Origin: Cyathus striatus
Taxonomy: Eukaryota > Basidiomycota > Agaricomycetes > Agaricales > Nidulariaceae
Assembly (NCBI GenBank): GCA_025738555.1
Contig: JAOVFP010000002.1
Coordinates: 3,906,001-3,970,000, forward strand
Reading direction: 5' to 3'
DNA: 64,000 nucleotides
This document shows, in pieces, positions 34,322 to 45,674 of this stretch. A program made the translations under genes and the position numbers. The notes under the pieces are model-generated. The model saw only the letters and a program-made list of their open reading frames with translations. It was not told where the DNA came from and ran no database searches. The stretch's first letter is position 1; the number at the start of each line of letters is the position of its first letter.

Positions 34322-35451
34322 CTCTACAAGCTACCCACACACAGCTAATGTCTGCACTCCTCGATCCAGCTGCCCTCATCCAGAAAATCCCGACCTTGCT
34401 GCCAGAATCATCCAAGTCCATCAATTCTCCTCATGATGCATTGGCGCTGCTCGCACACTCCATCTTATCCATTCTTGCCTTTCGCCTAGCCCACGTCCCC
34501 AACAACGTTCTCGACGATGCATGGAACAAGAACGGTCCAGAAAATTATTCTTTCTACTACAATCACGAGCAAAGTAGTTTGCAGTTTGTCGTAAAGGTAT
34601 CCAAGATGGGTTCTCGAACTGTATTTAATGCTATTGCTCTCGAGGTAGGCTTTCAGTCTCCTATGATATGCTCTTATTTACCAATCCTTCTACAGAGCGA
34701 CAAGATCGCAGCTTTTGATATCGCAACCGAGGACTTCACCTCCGCTGCTTTCTATCCCCATGACTTGAGCACTTCAAATCCCGCTCCTCTCATAAACGGA
34801 TACATAGCATCTAACAGGGTCTCGGACTTCACCTCTCAATTCGCCCTCAAGATTGTTAAGAAGCTTGTTCCTGGGTTGCGCAAAGATGGCTACATTGAAG
34901 CTACTGAGGAGCCTGCCACTTACACTCCTCCTCACCGCTCCCAAGATCCTCAGCCGTCACGTCCACGGCCACATGTACCCCCAGAAGCACCCGACAGAGA
35001 TGCTCGCCTTCCGAATTCTGACTTCCCTCAGAATTCACGGGAAATTGGCCGCCGAGATTGGGATCCATTTGGAGGGCGGAATCTCTTTGCTCCTCCGTCA
35101 TTGTTTCCCCGAAATGGGGGGGATGGCATGTATGTGGGGCCCGATCACCCCATTTTTGGTGGAGAAGATTATGCCGTACCACAGCGGGGTCCATGGGGAG
35201 GGGACGGATTTTTACCGCCGTTGGGAGCACCTCCAGGTGCCAGATTCGATCCAGTAGGACCAGACTTCCTACCAGGGGGGCGAGGGACGGGTCAATTTGG
35301 TCCTGGGGGGAGGAGGCCTCCAGGTGGTGGTAATATGGGAGGTCCTGATAATGATGAATTTATGCCTCCCGGCATGGTATGTTTCGAAAGCCTTATGTAA
35401 TGATATATTATCGCTGATATATAATTTGCACAGGGCGATATGTTCATGTAA
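34318..35451 (+). CDS. PI31-like proteasome regulator
   Basis: Start ATG 34318 (MTLQATHTQLMSALLDPAAL). N-terminal globular part with HDALALLAHSILSILAFRLA, DAWNKNGPENYSFYYNHEQS and FVVKVSKMGSRTVFNAIALE, the PI31/PSMF1 FP-domain pattern; one intron (about 34646-34695) follows. The C-terminal part is Pro/Gly/Arg-rich and contains GPDHPIFGG and PPGARFDPVGP, the conserved motifs of PI31 that contact the 20S core, ending GMGDMFM after a last intron; stop 35449-35451. PI31 binds the 20S proteasome and modulates its activity. Function in fungi has been worked on mainly in yeast relatives. Confidence 0.9.
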
Positions 35452-35678
35452 GGTTCACAACAAGTGTCGTCACTTATGTATAGCTCTTGTATTTTATTGT
35501 ACACGATTTTCGTGACGTTGAATGTACTGTAAATTGTGGAGTAGTCATCACTGCAAGTAATCATGTGAGGAATAAATAAAACCTGTGTGACATCAATCGC
35601 CGTGTGTCGACTAGTACTGTTGCACGTCTGCAGAAGGCTTCTCATGCTCCCGTCAACTTTTACTTATCCACATTATTC

Positions 35679-38491
35679 ATGTCTAGTCAAGATCAAGACA
35701 TGTCATGGAAGTATCTTCAGCAAGCAGCAGGGTCCAGGTTAAGCTCCTTCAAGGGCTATCTTAGAGAGCAGAGACCTGGCTTATCACCGTCTGGAGACCA
35801 GCAGAGACAGAGTTGGCGTGCATGGGCAGGAGAGAAGATAACACAAAAGTTGAGACGAAGGGAAAGTCAGGAGGACGCTTTTAATCAGAATAGAGAAGTC
35901 GTGAGCTTGTTCCCTGGTTGGGCAGCTAGGAAATACTCAAAGGATTCGGCGTATGCTGCACATGGTGCGTTTTCTGGACTCGTTCGTAATTATAAAAATC
36001 ACTAATCTACGTGCTTATAGATAACTCACCGAGACCTTTCGAAGTTGAGGTGTTCATCTCGGGCTACACTATATCGCATCGCAGACCAGAACATGCTTCA
36101 CGCTCGCAGCGGGCATTTATTCGACTAGCTAAAGGTAAGCTCATTGCTCCATCCCTTACAAATGGTTATTGTCTCAACGCACAGGCTTTGCATCGCTTCC
36201 GAAACTTACTGCGGACCATCTGCGTCCAACAACCACCGATCTCCCGGTAGGAATGAACCTTCCACCTCGTCCTACTGAAATAGATGACGACTACGATGTG
36301 CAACTACTTGAACGGCAATTACAGAAAGCTAATGCATCGGAACCTGACTCTCCTGCCATATCTTTACCTTCCTCCCCCTCAACGTCTACTTACGATTTAA
36401 TATCGAGTGTTAATACTGAAGGGAGCAGAACCCCGCCTCTTAACAGAACAGGAAACCTTTTGGAGTCTTCTCCAACACCAAGTGAGGCTCTACGAAAGTT
36501 ACATGCCAACCTTGAATCTCGTTTACTCCCTTTCTGGTCCAGCGTCCTTCCCAACCGACAAATCCATTTGCGACTCTTCGCATCCCCTCATCGCAGATCT
36601 TCAAACTCAGAAATACCTCCACTGAGCTCTTATGAAGACCACTACGAAAAAGGAAAGGATGATGATGCATCTCCCTCTCTTCTGAAGGAGCCATTGGCAA
36701 CATTGACTGTAACTACAGCAGTTGATGGTTCGTTCCAAGCCAAGTTTAGGGTGAAGTGGGATGAGCTATGTCAACACCCGAAGGCGTTGCACATTGCATT
36801 CGGGGAAGAAATCGAAGAGCACGATATGTATGTCATTGCTGAGCTTCTTCCTCCCCCTCTTCCAGCACCTCCTCAAAACTTCTCCCCTCAACCTACATAT
36901 CAAACCTATCACTCTCCCAGCTCTTCCCCTTCCGCATACTCCGCGCCTTTCCTACCTTCCTCCACCTCTTCAACTAAACCTACGACCATAGCCTCTCTAC
37001 AGATACCAATAACTCATTCTCCAATACGAGTTATCTCTGACATTGATGACACTATCAAGCGTTCTGATGTGCTTTCTGGAGCCAGAGCAGTATTTCACGC
37101 GGTTTTTGTCAAGGAGCTGAAGGACGCTGTTGTTCCTGGAATGGGGGAATGGTATGTGGGTATGTGGAGAAGGGGTGTGAGATTCCATTATGTAGTAAGT
37201 GGAGCTCGATTCTATTTTTTAATGGTCAACCCGAGACGAGCGTATGGGATTATTGTAGTCGAATGGTCCTTTCGAGTATCTACCGGTATTAAACGAGTTC
37301 TTTAAAATTGCACGACTGCCTCCAGGTAGGTTACACTTGTTCTTGCAATTTCACTCTAGTTGATGTTACGTTACCTAGGATCGCTGAAGCTAAAGTCCTA
37401 CGCTGGCCGCTCGTTATTCAATGGCCTACTTTCTGCACCAGCAGCACGAAAACGAACAGGTGTAGTCGATGTTCTCGATGCTTTTCCCGATTCGCAATTC
37501 ATCCTCGTCGGTGATTCTGGTGAACAAGATCTGGAGTTATATGCAGAGTATGTGATGCATCTTATTTTCCCTTCCCCGTCTTTTTTATATTCCATCACTT
37601 AGTTTGGCACGCGAACGTCCTACACAAATCCTAGCTGTCTTCGTTCGGGATGTCTCCACAGACAATAATGAGCCACTGGAAGATCCAACTGGATGGAAAG
37701 TTGTTGGTGCTGCAGGATCTCGTTCTGGAACTAAGCCTCTTTTACCTCGGTCTGAGAGTACGAGTGACGCTGGTGGCATCAATGGACGGACTAGGAGGGC
37801 TTGGTCTACTGCAAGTTCGAAATTTAGCTTGTCGTCATCACTCAGCTTCAGCGCAAATATCACTGAGCAGAATAATAATAAACCAGCCCCTTTAAATATT
37901 GCCTCTGCAAATGATGCAAAGGAAAGCGAGTACTTCACGTCCGCACGTTTAAGTGAAGAGCCAGAAGATTGGCCTGGAATCACCCTCGTGCCAAAATCTG
38001 CGCAAAATCAACTTCCGAAAGTCTCATATTTCGCATATACACCACGAAGCCAGAAAAGATCTCGCGCGGCGTCTGGTTCATCTTCCAACGACTTTCCTCT
38101 TAAATCGGCTCCAGGTCAGGCCACACCGATGCGTCTGTCTCATCACCCACACTCCAGCGCAACCTCACATTCCTCCAGCGTATCCCAATATGTTTCTTGT
38201 CCGCCTGGCCCGACGCCCCCACTCACACTCTATCCCTCTTCGACACCGCGTAATGTATCGCAAACACATTCACTTGATTCAGCGTCTGTCTCATCGCTTG
38301 GGTCAGCTTCTGGGCGTGTGACACTCCTAACAGAGCCTGTGAAGAAGAGGTATGAGCTCCAGACTAGAGTGTACCGCGCACGCACGCAGATGCCGGGACA
38401 TGTAATGTTGAGGCTATTTAGGGATTCTAGGGAGTGTCAGGCTGATGTTGAGGAAGTTCTGGGAAGAGAAAGTAAGAGTAGTTATAGCTAA
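35679..38491 (+). CDS. APP1: Phosphatidate phosphatase App1-like
   Basis: Start ATG 35679 (MSSQDQDMSWKYLQQAAGSR). Region 1: SLFPGWAARKYSKDSAYA, RPFEVEVFISGYTISHR and FIRLAKGF. A linker rich in Ser/Pro follows. Catalytic region: SPIRVISDIDDTIKRSDVLS carries the DxDxT motif (37020-37080), then VPGMGEWYVGMWRRGVRFHYV, SNGPFEYLPVLNEFFK, and after an intron LKLKSYAGRSLFNGLLSA and QFILVGDSGEQDLELYAE. A long disordered Ser-rich tail runs to TAA 38491. App1 converts phosphatidate to diacylglycerol at actin patches and in endocytosis. The stop lies only 4 bp before the transposable element at 38496. Confidence 0.93.
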
Positions 38492-38672
38492 TCCATATAC
38501 CGTACCAATCAAAACACTTCGGAACACCCTTATATGTGCGTGACAGGTCCAACCGCGGAACCACTTCGTCAGGTCGAAAATATTGCGTGACAATTTAAAA
38601 AATTCGGCATCTTCATGAGTAAAAAAGCCCCAAATATATAGCTCTTAAGTGTAATTAATTTATATGATGTTG

Positions 38673-38753
38673 TGGTCTAATGGTAAGTTGTATTTAAACA
38701 CTGTAAAGAGCCAAATTTGCGAAGAAAAATTGGAAAATCGTTAGTTCGAACCC
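38673..38753 (+). promoter_or_regulatory. tRNA-like Pol III promoter boxes, copy A
   Basis: Box A TGGTCTAATGG (38673-38683) and box B AGTTCGAACCC (38743-38753) in tRNA-like spacing. A T5 tract follows at about 38766-38770. Confidence 0.6.
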
Positions 38754-38779
38754 TCTTCAGCGAAATTTTTATTTTACCT

Positions 38780-40301
38780 TCCGTCAGTAGTGTACGGGGA
38801 CAGCCTCGCCGCGCCAGGCGAGGGCAAAACCTGGCGTGAGAAAATGGCGAAAGAGGCTGGCGAATGTATTAGTAATCTGTAACTACGTAATACAAATTCT
38901 GTAGTCCCATTATAAAATTTTACAAATTACAAATTACATAATTCTACTCTCGCCGAGTATCGCCGCTCTCCTTCATGCTCATAGTTTCGCCACCCGGCGA
39001 TCGCCGGTGGCGAGGCGTGGCGAGGCGAAACGGCGAGGTTTTGCCCACCACATTATCCAAGGGGCTGTCTTCCGAGCAATTCGCGAAAGTAACCGGGGAG
39101 GCGTTACGCACTGTGACACCCCCCTGATATACTAATCGGTAGCCTCTGGTAGCTTCGACGTTGGTGATCGTCATGCGAGTTGGGCATAATACACCGCTAT
39201 TCTGAGTAAGTGATTACACGCAAATAACTACTTTTTAAATAAGTATAAGAATGTGTTCCCAGGGAATTCTGCACATTGTAACGAAACAAATGCAACGCTG
39301 AAATGTAAAATGAACCCAGTACACTTATTAACACTTGTATCGTTTGAAAAGACTTGATTGGAGTTACGAATAAATTGAGCTTTGAAAACTTGGTGAGATA
39401 CTAAGGTTGGTACGAGTCCTACTGGTTTTGCGAGTCAAATGAATATTTGAGATCCAAACGTTCTCGAGCGTAAGAACTCTTCAGGAGATCTGATTGAAGG
39501 GGTCAGGCTCAAGCCAGCTACAAGGGACTGTGTCGCGAAAGTGGTAACTAAACTAGAATATAACCAAAAAAAAAGAATGGAGGAAAAGAGGGGATTTAAA
39601 AGTACTGCGCGAGAGTATGATAGAATCTACGATAGGAAAAAAAACTGTAAGCGCAGTGTGAGACGACGCATGTCGATCTCGCACTTTACCTGGACTAGTT
39701 AAATACAACATAGGAAATAAGGGGGAAAATACTCAAATAGATTGAAAGAATAAACGATGAAAGAGATTGAAAGGGAAATTGAAGATAGTAGGTATCAAAG
39801 GGGAGAGGAAGCACGAGCCTGCATTAGCCCTGAGCAACACCACCACACTTGATCAATCCAGCTAATAGTATAAGTATTTTACATCTATCTATTCAGATCA
39901 GTAAATTTATACGAATACAATGGTTATTTTCCTTTCTTTTTCTTGGGAAGACTTTTATTTTGCTAGACATTACAATCCTCCTTCCGAGTTTCTAAAAAAT
40001 CCACATACCTCTGCATCAATCTAATGCACGTATATATCTTAGATATTAATTGTTCCACAATCTATTGACCATCTATTGATGCAATTGCTGTTAGTTAAGT
40101 ACTACTAATACTTCAGCGACTCAAGCATTATTGCAACGCATTCAGATTGACTTGTGTTATCGCCGCACTAAGCTCGTTGACAAGTTCACGTAATAAATCG
40201 GCTTAGCATGTGACATATCTGGGAGGTGTCACAGTGCGTAACGCCTCCCCGGTGACTTTCGCGAATTGCTCGGAAGACAGCCCCCTGACATTATCCGTCA
40301 G
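38780..40301. mobile_element. hAT-like nonautonomous element (layer 2), TSD TCCGTCAG
   Basis: The 8-bp duplications TCCGTCAG stand at 38780-38787 and 40294-40301. The ends start TAGTGTACGGGG and, on the complement of the right end, TAATGTGGTGGG. The body (38788-39055, 268 bp) holds many CGAGGCG/CGCCGG units, is GC-rich and has no gene; its right end is displaced by layer 3. The same 8-mer stands once, uninterrupted, in the intact copy B (about 57304-57311), which confirms the empty site. Confidence 0.82.
39050..40295. mobile_element. hAT-like nonautonomous element, 1.23 kb (layer 3), TSD ACATTATC
   Basis: Element 39058-40287 with 8-bp target duplications ACATTATC at 39050-39057 and 40288-40295. 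The ends begin CAAGGGG / CAGGGGG. The terminal inverted repeats are about 73 bp (39058-39130 and 40215-40287) with only about four mismatches. CA(A/G)GG ends plus an 8-bp TSD are characteristic of the hAT superfamily. The interior has no frame over 60 codons with any motif, so it is nonautonomous. Confidence 0.9.
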
Positions 40302-40393
40302 TTGCAGCTATGACGCGTGACAAGTACCAAATTTCGGCACGTCAGGTAGCTGTGTGACGCGTGACTGCCGAAGTATTTTGATTAGTACAGTAT

Positions 40394-40720
40394 GTCGTAA
40401 AAGTCGCTATTGGTTTTGGATGTTTTTGTATGTTCGTTAATTCTGAAATGGTATGGCCAAATGACATCGTAGTAGATAAGATAAACAATTGTTACTGAGG
40501 TACTAAGTTAACGTCTTAATAATAATCGATACACAGGGCGATCATGTAAGGCGAACTGATTTGGGAATCACAGGTGACAGGAACACCCGGAAAGTACATA
40601 AAGAGCGCTACTCAACACAATTGTATATTCACCACTTCCATACCCGACTTCCTGGAACCAATTCTACTATTGATACCTTGAGGCCCTCGCACTTATAATA
40701 ATCATTTCTTCATACTCAGA
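40394..40720. other. intergenic, promoter of downstream gene
   Basis: Between the element and the conserved unknown gene; no gene. Contains the CT-rich stretch just before ATG 40721. Confidence 0.5.
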
Positions 40721-41669
40721 ATGAATAGGATCCCTCCGTCGTCACCGGCATCGACATCACCAATGCGCCGCAAACCGACCATCCCTCCAGGATTTCGGCC
40801 TTCTCCCCGTCCAGCGCAACGTCCTATTGCTCAATTAACAGTTCGCGAGTTGCAAGATCGTCATATATTCAATGCCAAGATACTTTCTTCACCGTGTGTA
40901 GCATATTTTCATCGATACCGAGCATTAACACATATATATATACTTTTTAGCGGAGCATCAACTTCAACTTACGTTGAAAGAGTTACAGCTGAGCAAATCG
41001 CGATTGAATCGCGCTTAGTGGAGCTGGAGGGTGTTGAAGCGATAAATGTAGGGCTAAAGAGAACAAAAATTAAGGGTGAAGGTGATATGTCCGTAGACTT
41101 CCCTCCTGAACCTCCAACAAGTCGAACGCTTGAAGCCAAACGGAAAGCGCTATCACAATTCGTGTGTATTTTTTGTACGTACTTTGTACATCGAGTCTGA
41201 TTGTTGATATCGTAGGGAGGCGGAAATCAGCATAGTCAGACTGGGACTATGAGTTTGCAAGAAGCGATGGACATTGAACGACAGGCACATTTGCAAGATC
41301 TTGAGAGGCAACGAAGGATAGAAGAAAAAAAGAAAAGGCTCGGAATCCCAATAAAAGGCGAGATCTTGACTAGAGAAGAAAGGGAAGCACGAATATGGGC
41401 CTTCATGTATGTAATATATTTCCCGTTGTACAGTACTTGAGCTAATATATCCTAGGAACCATAAACCTACGGAATCTGATTTAGAAGATGAAGATGATGA
41501 CAGCGACGACGACGATCCAGCTACATGGTTTGAGGATGACCAAGATGACGGACGTAAAGGACAGGATATTGTGGAACCCGACATAGAGGATATTACCGAT
41601 ATCATACGCGTAGACGAGAGTCGTATTCGCTATAGTACTTTCTATGAACCAAGAGATGAAGGTGATTGA
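40721..41669 (+). CDS. conserved basidiomycete protein of unknown function
   Basis: Start ATG 40721 (MNRIPPSSPASTSPMRRKPT), Pro/Arg-rich. Then LTVRELQDRHIFNAKILSS; after an intron a coiled-coil-like segment TSTYVERVTAEQIAIESRLV. A further helix-rich basic segment follows (MDIERQAHLQDLERQRRIEE, then KKKRLGIPIKGEILTREERE). The last exon is strongly acidic (DEDDDSDDDDPATWFEDDQD) and ends RDEGD at TGA 41667-41669. I do not recognise a catalytic domain. Coiled coil plus acidic tail suggests a scaffold or nuclear protein; this is inference. Introns near 40893-40952, 41161-41217 and 41406-41457 keep frame. Confidence 0.75.
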
Positions 41670-41732
41670 ATAGACTTTGGTATACTTCTGCTGATGTGTG
41701 TAACATTGAAATTATTGATTGACATTTGTAGT

Positions 41733-44700
41733 CTAACGCGCATGAACCGGACAGCTCTTTCCTCTTTGTAACCAAGATGAAAGGCACGCTATTGAAACTG
41801 TTAGCAATGAATGACACCTCGATCAATGTATGAACACATACTATAGTGGAAGCTGCAGAAGCAGCTTAGACGAGCAACAGTTGAACCTGCATGATATTCA
41901 TTTGGCAACTAAAAATATAAGATGGATGGACAAATAATTACCTTTGACAAACTCTTCCAGACATATTACACCTATTCAAGTCTGAATTTTGATTTAAATC
42001 GGACAGAAACACGAAAAACATACATTCGACTCCCAGAAGAGCACTCTCTGCTGGCAGTCTATAAACAAGGTATTTGGCTTGTTGAGGGACTGCTCCAGAC
42101 CCACCTCCCAAACAACTTTTTACATGTGCTTCCTGTGCTTCAGCATCTCCAACCTCATCCAAACTTTGATTACACACAGGGCAGCTGAGAGAGGAATTGT
42201 TGGGAGATGAATAATAAGTACAAAAGAAAACACCAACTCTGCAAGATCACTAAGTTGAGAACTCGATTCACGACGAGTAAGGCGACCTGGTACGCTAAGA
42301 CGCTCTTCGTCGACTACAATTAGCTCCATGGCTGAAAGACTGCCACTGTGGAGGCGACTTGGCACACTGGCGTTCACTTCGTCGAAACAGGTCTGACAAA
42401 CCCTTTGCGAACTAGATGATCCGTAAGTCTCCGGAAGTGCAGGATCTTGTACAATATCCAAAGGATCCAAAAGGGCACGGAAAGAGGAACAGCGATCGCA
42501 AAAAATGCGACCGCATTTACGACAGTGCTTTCTCAGAAGTTAGACTATGCCTGGGGTAATATTCTGTGCAACTCACATGCTAAAGCGAAGAAATCAAGTA
42601 AATGGAAAGCAGGACACTAATCACAAAAACTTACTCTGCGTAGAAGGAAAGTGAAGCGACGTTGACAGCCACGACATTTAGAAACGGCTTCATCTCTTTC
42701 CCATTGGGCATGGAGTTGATGGGGGGTAGGCGTTGTCCATCGAGGTGTCAGAGCTTTCTGTGGTGCTTCGTGAGTAGGAACGCGGAACTCAAGTGCTTGT
42801 GACAGTTGAGGGGTTAGGTCAGTTGGAACTCTGGACGGTGCCCGGGTGAAGTAATCCGTAGATTCGGATGTTCGTGAGGCGGGCCTAATCGTCTCGTGCG
42901 GGGAAGCACCAGGATAATGGAATTCCTCATCTGAACTATTGTCCTCGTCTTCCAGCGTATCATCTATTTTTCAAAACAGATATTAGCAACAAGCCAAGAA
43001 CTAAGAACATGAAAGTAAACCTGTTTCGGATATCAATAAACCTTTAGCACTGGCTGATAGTCGTCTTCTCTCTAATTCTCTGCTGTATGCATTTAACAAA
43101 ACTTCAGCTTGTATTCTGCGCTCAGAATCATCATCGTCTAATATTTCAGTCTTGTACGAGCAGCAGAAAAAAATAACAACTACTTACTAAAGATACCCTG
43201 TCGAAGTTCCGTAGTAGCACGCTCCAGTTTGGCTATTGCACGGCGGGCATCCACGGCAGAAATGGGACTTTCACCTCCGTCGTCTTGGGGCTGATTTCCT
43301 ACAAGGTACCTTGCACGTGCCACATAATCTTGTGCTGAGGAAAGGAGGGAAGAAGAAAAAGTCCCTAGCTCTTGTCCTTCTCCATCGTGATATGATTCTT
43401 CGACATAAGGAATTAGAGATCCGTCGGTATCCAAGTGATAGAGTGCACCATCTGGTTCAAGAAAGGGAAGGGGGGGAATATCTAGTCTTCGGCGCATAAT
43501 GCGAACCCAACGTCGGCGTCGCACCCACGTCGGCGAAGAACGATTAGCGGCAGGGGCTGACAGGGAGCTGTGTACCCGACTGGACGAAGCACCAAATCCG
43601 GCAGCGGCAGCGGCAACACCACTTCCGCTTAAAATACGTTCGAGTTGCAGAGGCTGCCCTGCGCTCCATTTATCGTCAGGATCGGAAAACGACTGTCCAT
43701 ATTGCCACCCTTCTTCTGCATCTACACCAGGATGAGTGACATCTAACGTCCAATCTGACCTATGAATTGATTTAGCATATCACTAAGCAAGATCGGTGTT
43801 ATCACATACAGCCAGAAGTGACTTCTTTCGGTACCCTCGTGTAGTCGATCGTCGCGTCCAGGTTTTGGTAGACTCCAAGGTGATTCTCGAAGAGGAGGTT
43901 GAACTCCGCTACGCCATGCAGGAACTTCCTGTAAACCCGTTTCTTCATCCGGGGTAGGAAGCTTCAGTTCGAATGGTGTACGACGACCATGTTTTCCAAG
44001 GCCTGAAGCGGAGAATCTGGGACGACCACCAGATATTGCGATAGTTTTGAGACGTGTATCCAGTCTTTGGTTTTCAAATAATACTAAAGGAATAGTGGTG
44101 TGAACTAGAAGGGGATTATATGGTGTTGTGGTCCCCGCCATCGTTCGGCCTCAGCATGTTGAAGGACCTCAAATATTATGTTAGAAAAATAGAAAACTAG
44201 CTACAAGTCATATATACACACCTCGCATATCCAAACTTCAAAGACCGCGGCCGCTGCGTCATATGCAGTCTCCCCCCATTTATTCCTTACCAAGGGGTTT
44301 GCAGCTTGCTTCGTTAATAAGTATAAAACAACTGGTAGATGTCCCTTTGATGCAGCATTCACTAGAAAATACTTTTAGAATGTCCATGCTACATGAAATG
44401 TGACAATAAGACTCACTCAAAGGGGTCCAGCCATCTTTACTACGTACATCAACACCAGGAACATCATCGATCGTTGAAGTAGCACCCCCCCTTTCACAAA
44501 GCCACTTTACAATATCGAGGTATCCCTAAAATCGATCAGAACACGGTAACAACAATAAATTCAACAATTAGATGCACCTTGGAGCATGCGTTATGCAATG
44601 CTGTCCACCCGTCGGCATCTCGAGCATGAACATCTGCCTTGCTTGGTAGAAGATAGCTTATAATAGTCATATGTCCATTGAGAGCCGCTTTATGCAAAGC

Positions 44701-45341
44701 AGTCTACGGGACGAGCGTCAATAAAAAGGTGCATATCAGTGGCTGTTATTGCTCACCTCACCCTCGCGGTCTTCTAGATCCGGCATAGCCCCGCATTCTC
44801 CTATTACTTTCTAATGGTCAGTTCTTGCGTTCGCGGACATCACAATGTACCGTACACCACATGACCATATCTAAGTACCCTCGACTAGCTGCTGCGTGCA
44901 ACGCTGTAAACCCAGTACGAGTCGAGGCATCGTTCGCCAGGCCAAAAGGTTCAACTTCTCCGGTCTCCAGTGCATTCTTGAACACGCATTTCAAAAGGGG
45001 CAAATCACCAGAAGATGCAGCCGCGTATAACGATTCAAGCTGAGCAGGCGATGGGTGGGACTGACGGCCGGCAGGTGGTGGAGAGGGAGTTTCAGTGAGT
45101 TCGACCGGAGCCGCAACATGCTCGGGCTCAGCCGACGGCGCACCTGGGTAGACAAATTCGTCGTCGTCGTCACTCGACTGAATATCTGAATGGGTATCAT
45201 TATATTCTGTGGTGGCAGAAACCGGAAATTCATCCGGGTGAACTGATCTAAAAAGACAAGAATTTAAAAGGATACATAACTCAAAGAAAACACGCCGTAC
45301 AATTCACTGTCTGTATGTACAGAATCGGTCCCGTCTGCCAT
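41733..45341 (-). CDS. Ankyrin-repeat protein with FYVE and C-terminal RING-like fingers (apparent one-base loss)
   Basis: Start at 45341 (MADGTDSVHTDSE). N-terminal acidic linker, then ankyrin repeats: TGFTALHAAASRGYLDMVMW, GETALHKAALNGHM, DGWTALHNACSKGYLDIVKW, DGWTPLMNAASKGHL. After an intron (44163-44223) EVLQHAEAERWRG runs into the second half TTTPYNPLLVHTTIPLVLFE, a peroxin/dysferlin-like part with DWTLDVTHPGVDAEEGWQYG. FYVE-type finger: CRGCQRRFTFLLRR plus HCRKCGRIFCDRCSS across an intron. Then CPVCNQSLDEVG and a C-terminal RING-like finger ECVICLEEF, CFCSFHYTCLSSWL, GKSCPVHAR; stop 41733. Such proteins bind PI3P on endosomes; the RING suggests ubiquitin ligation. The join near 44133-44136 needs one extra G; otherwise these are two genes, the second starting at 44141. 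Confidence 0.78.
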
Positions 45342-45674
45342 AACGTCTTCAGCTGAATCGCGTGTTGAAACTAATGATTGATGTCGATGTCGAAAAGCAG
45401 CTGAGCTTAAGGCCACCTCACTGTCAGTCTTCAGAACCTGTGTGTCACGATCACATGATTTGTCACAGCCGGCTCGACGCGCGCAGAGCAACTCAGTTGA
45501 GACTGAAATTGCTTACTTGGTGAGCAGATGCGTTACGGCCTTGCTGTAACCCTTGTCTCACGTAGTACCACCACCACTAGTAGCTTTATATTCATCTATA
45601 ACTATACGTGTTTAATACAAAAAGGAGGCTGAGTTCACCAAGAGTTCATGGTCAATTGAATCTGAATTGAATGG

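Larger units (their letters stand above)
38496..40393. mobile_element. TIR/tRNA-like element copy A, split by nested insertions
   Basis: Left end at 38496 and right end near 40393 match the intact copy at 57011-57404. The right TIR is identical to that copy; the left TIR has several substitutions and a 2-base insertion. Box A lies at 38673-38683 and box B at 38743-38753. The element is interrupted after about 38787 by the two hAT-like insertions, and its remaining right part is 40302-40393. It has no coding capacity. Confidence 0.88.

Noticed and set aside
34853..35257. Alternative frames in the PI31 Pro/Gly-rich C-terminus
   Set aside because: Shadows of a compositionally biased exon; the main frame has the conserved PI31 motifs.
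43743..44141. Independent gene starting MAGTTTPYNP at 44141
   Set aside because: Possible, but the preceding exon EVLQHAEAERWRG runs directly into it one base out of frame, so a fused gene with a lost G is more likely.
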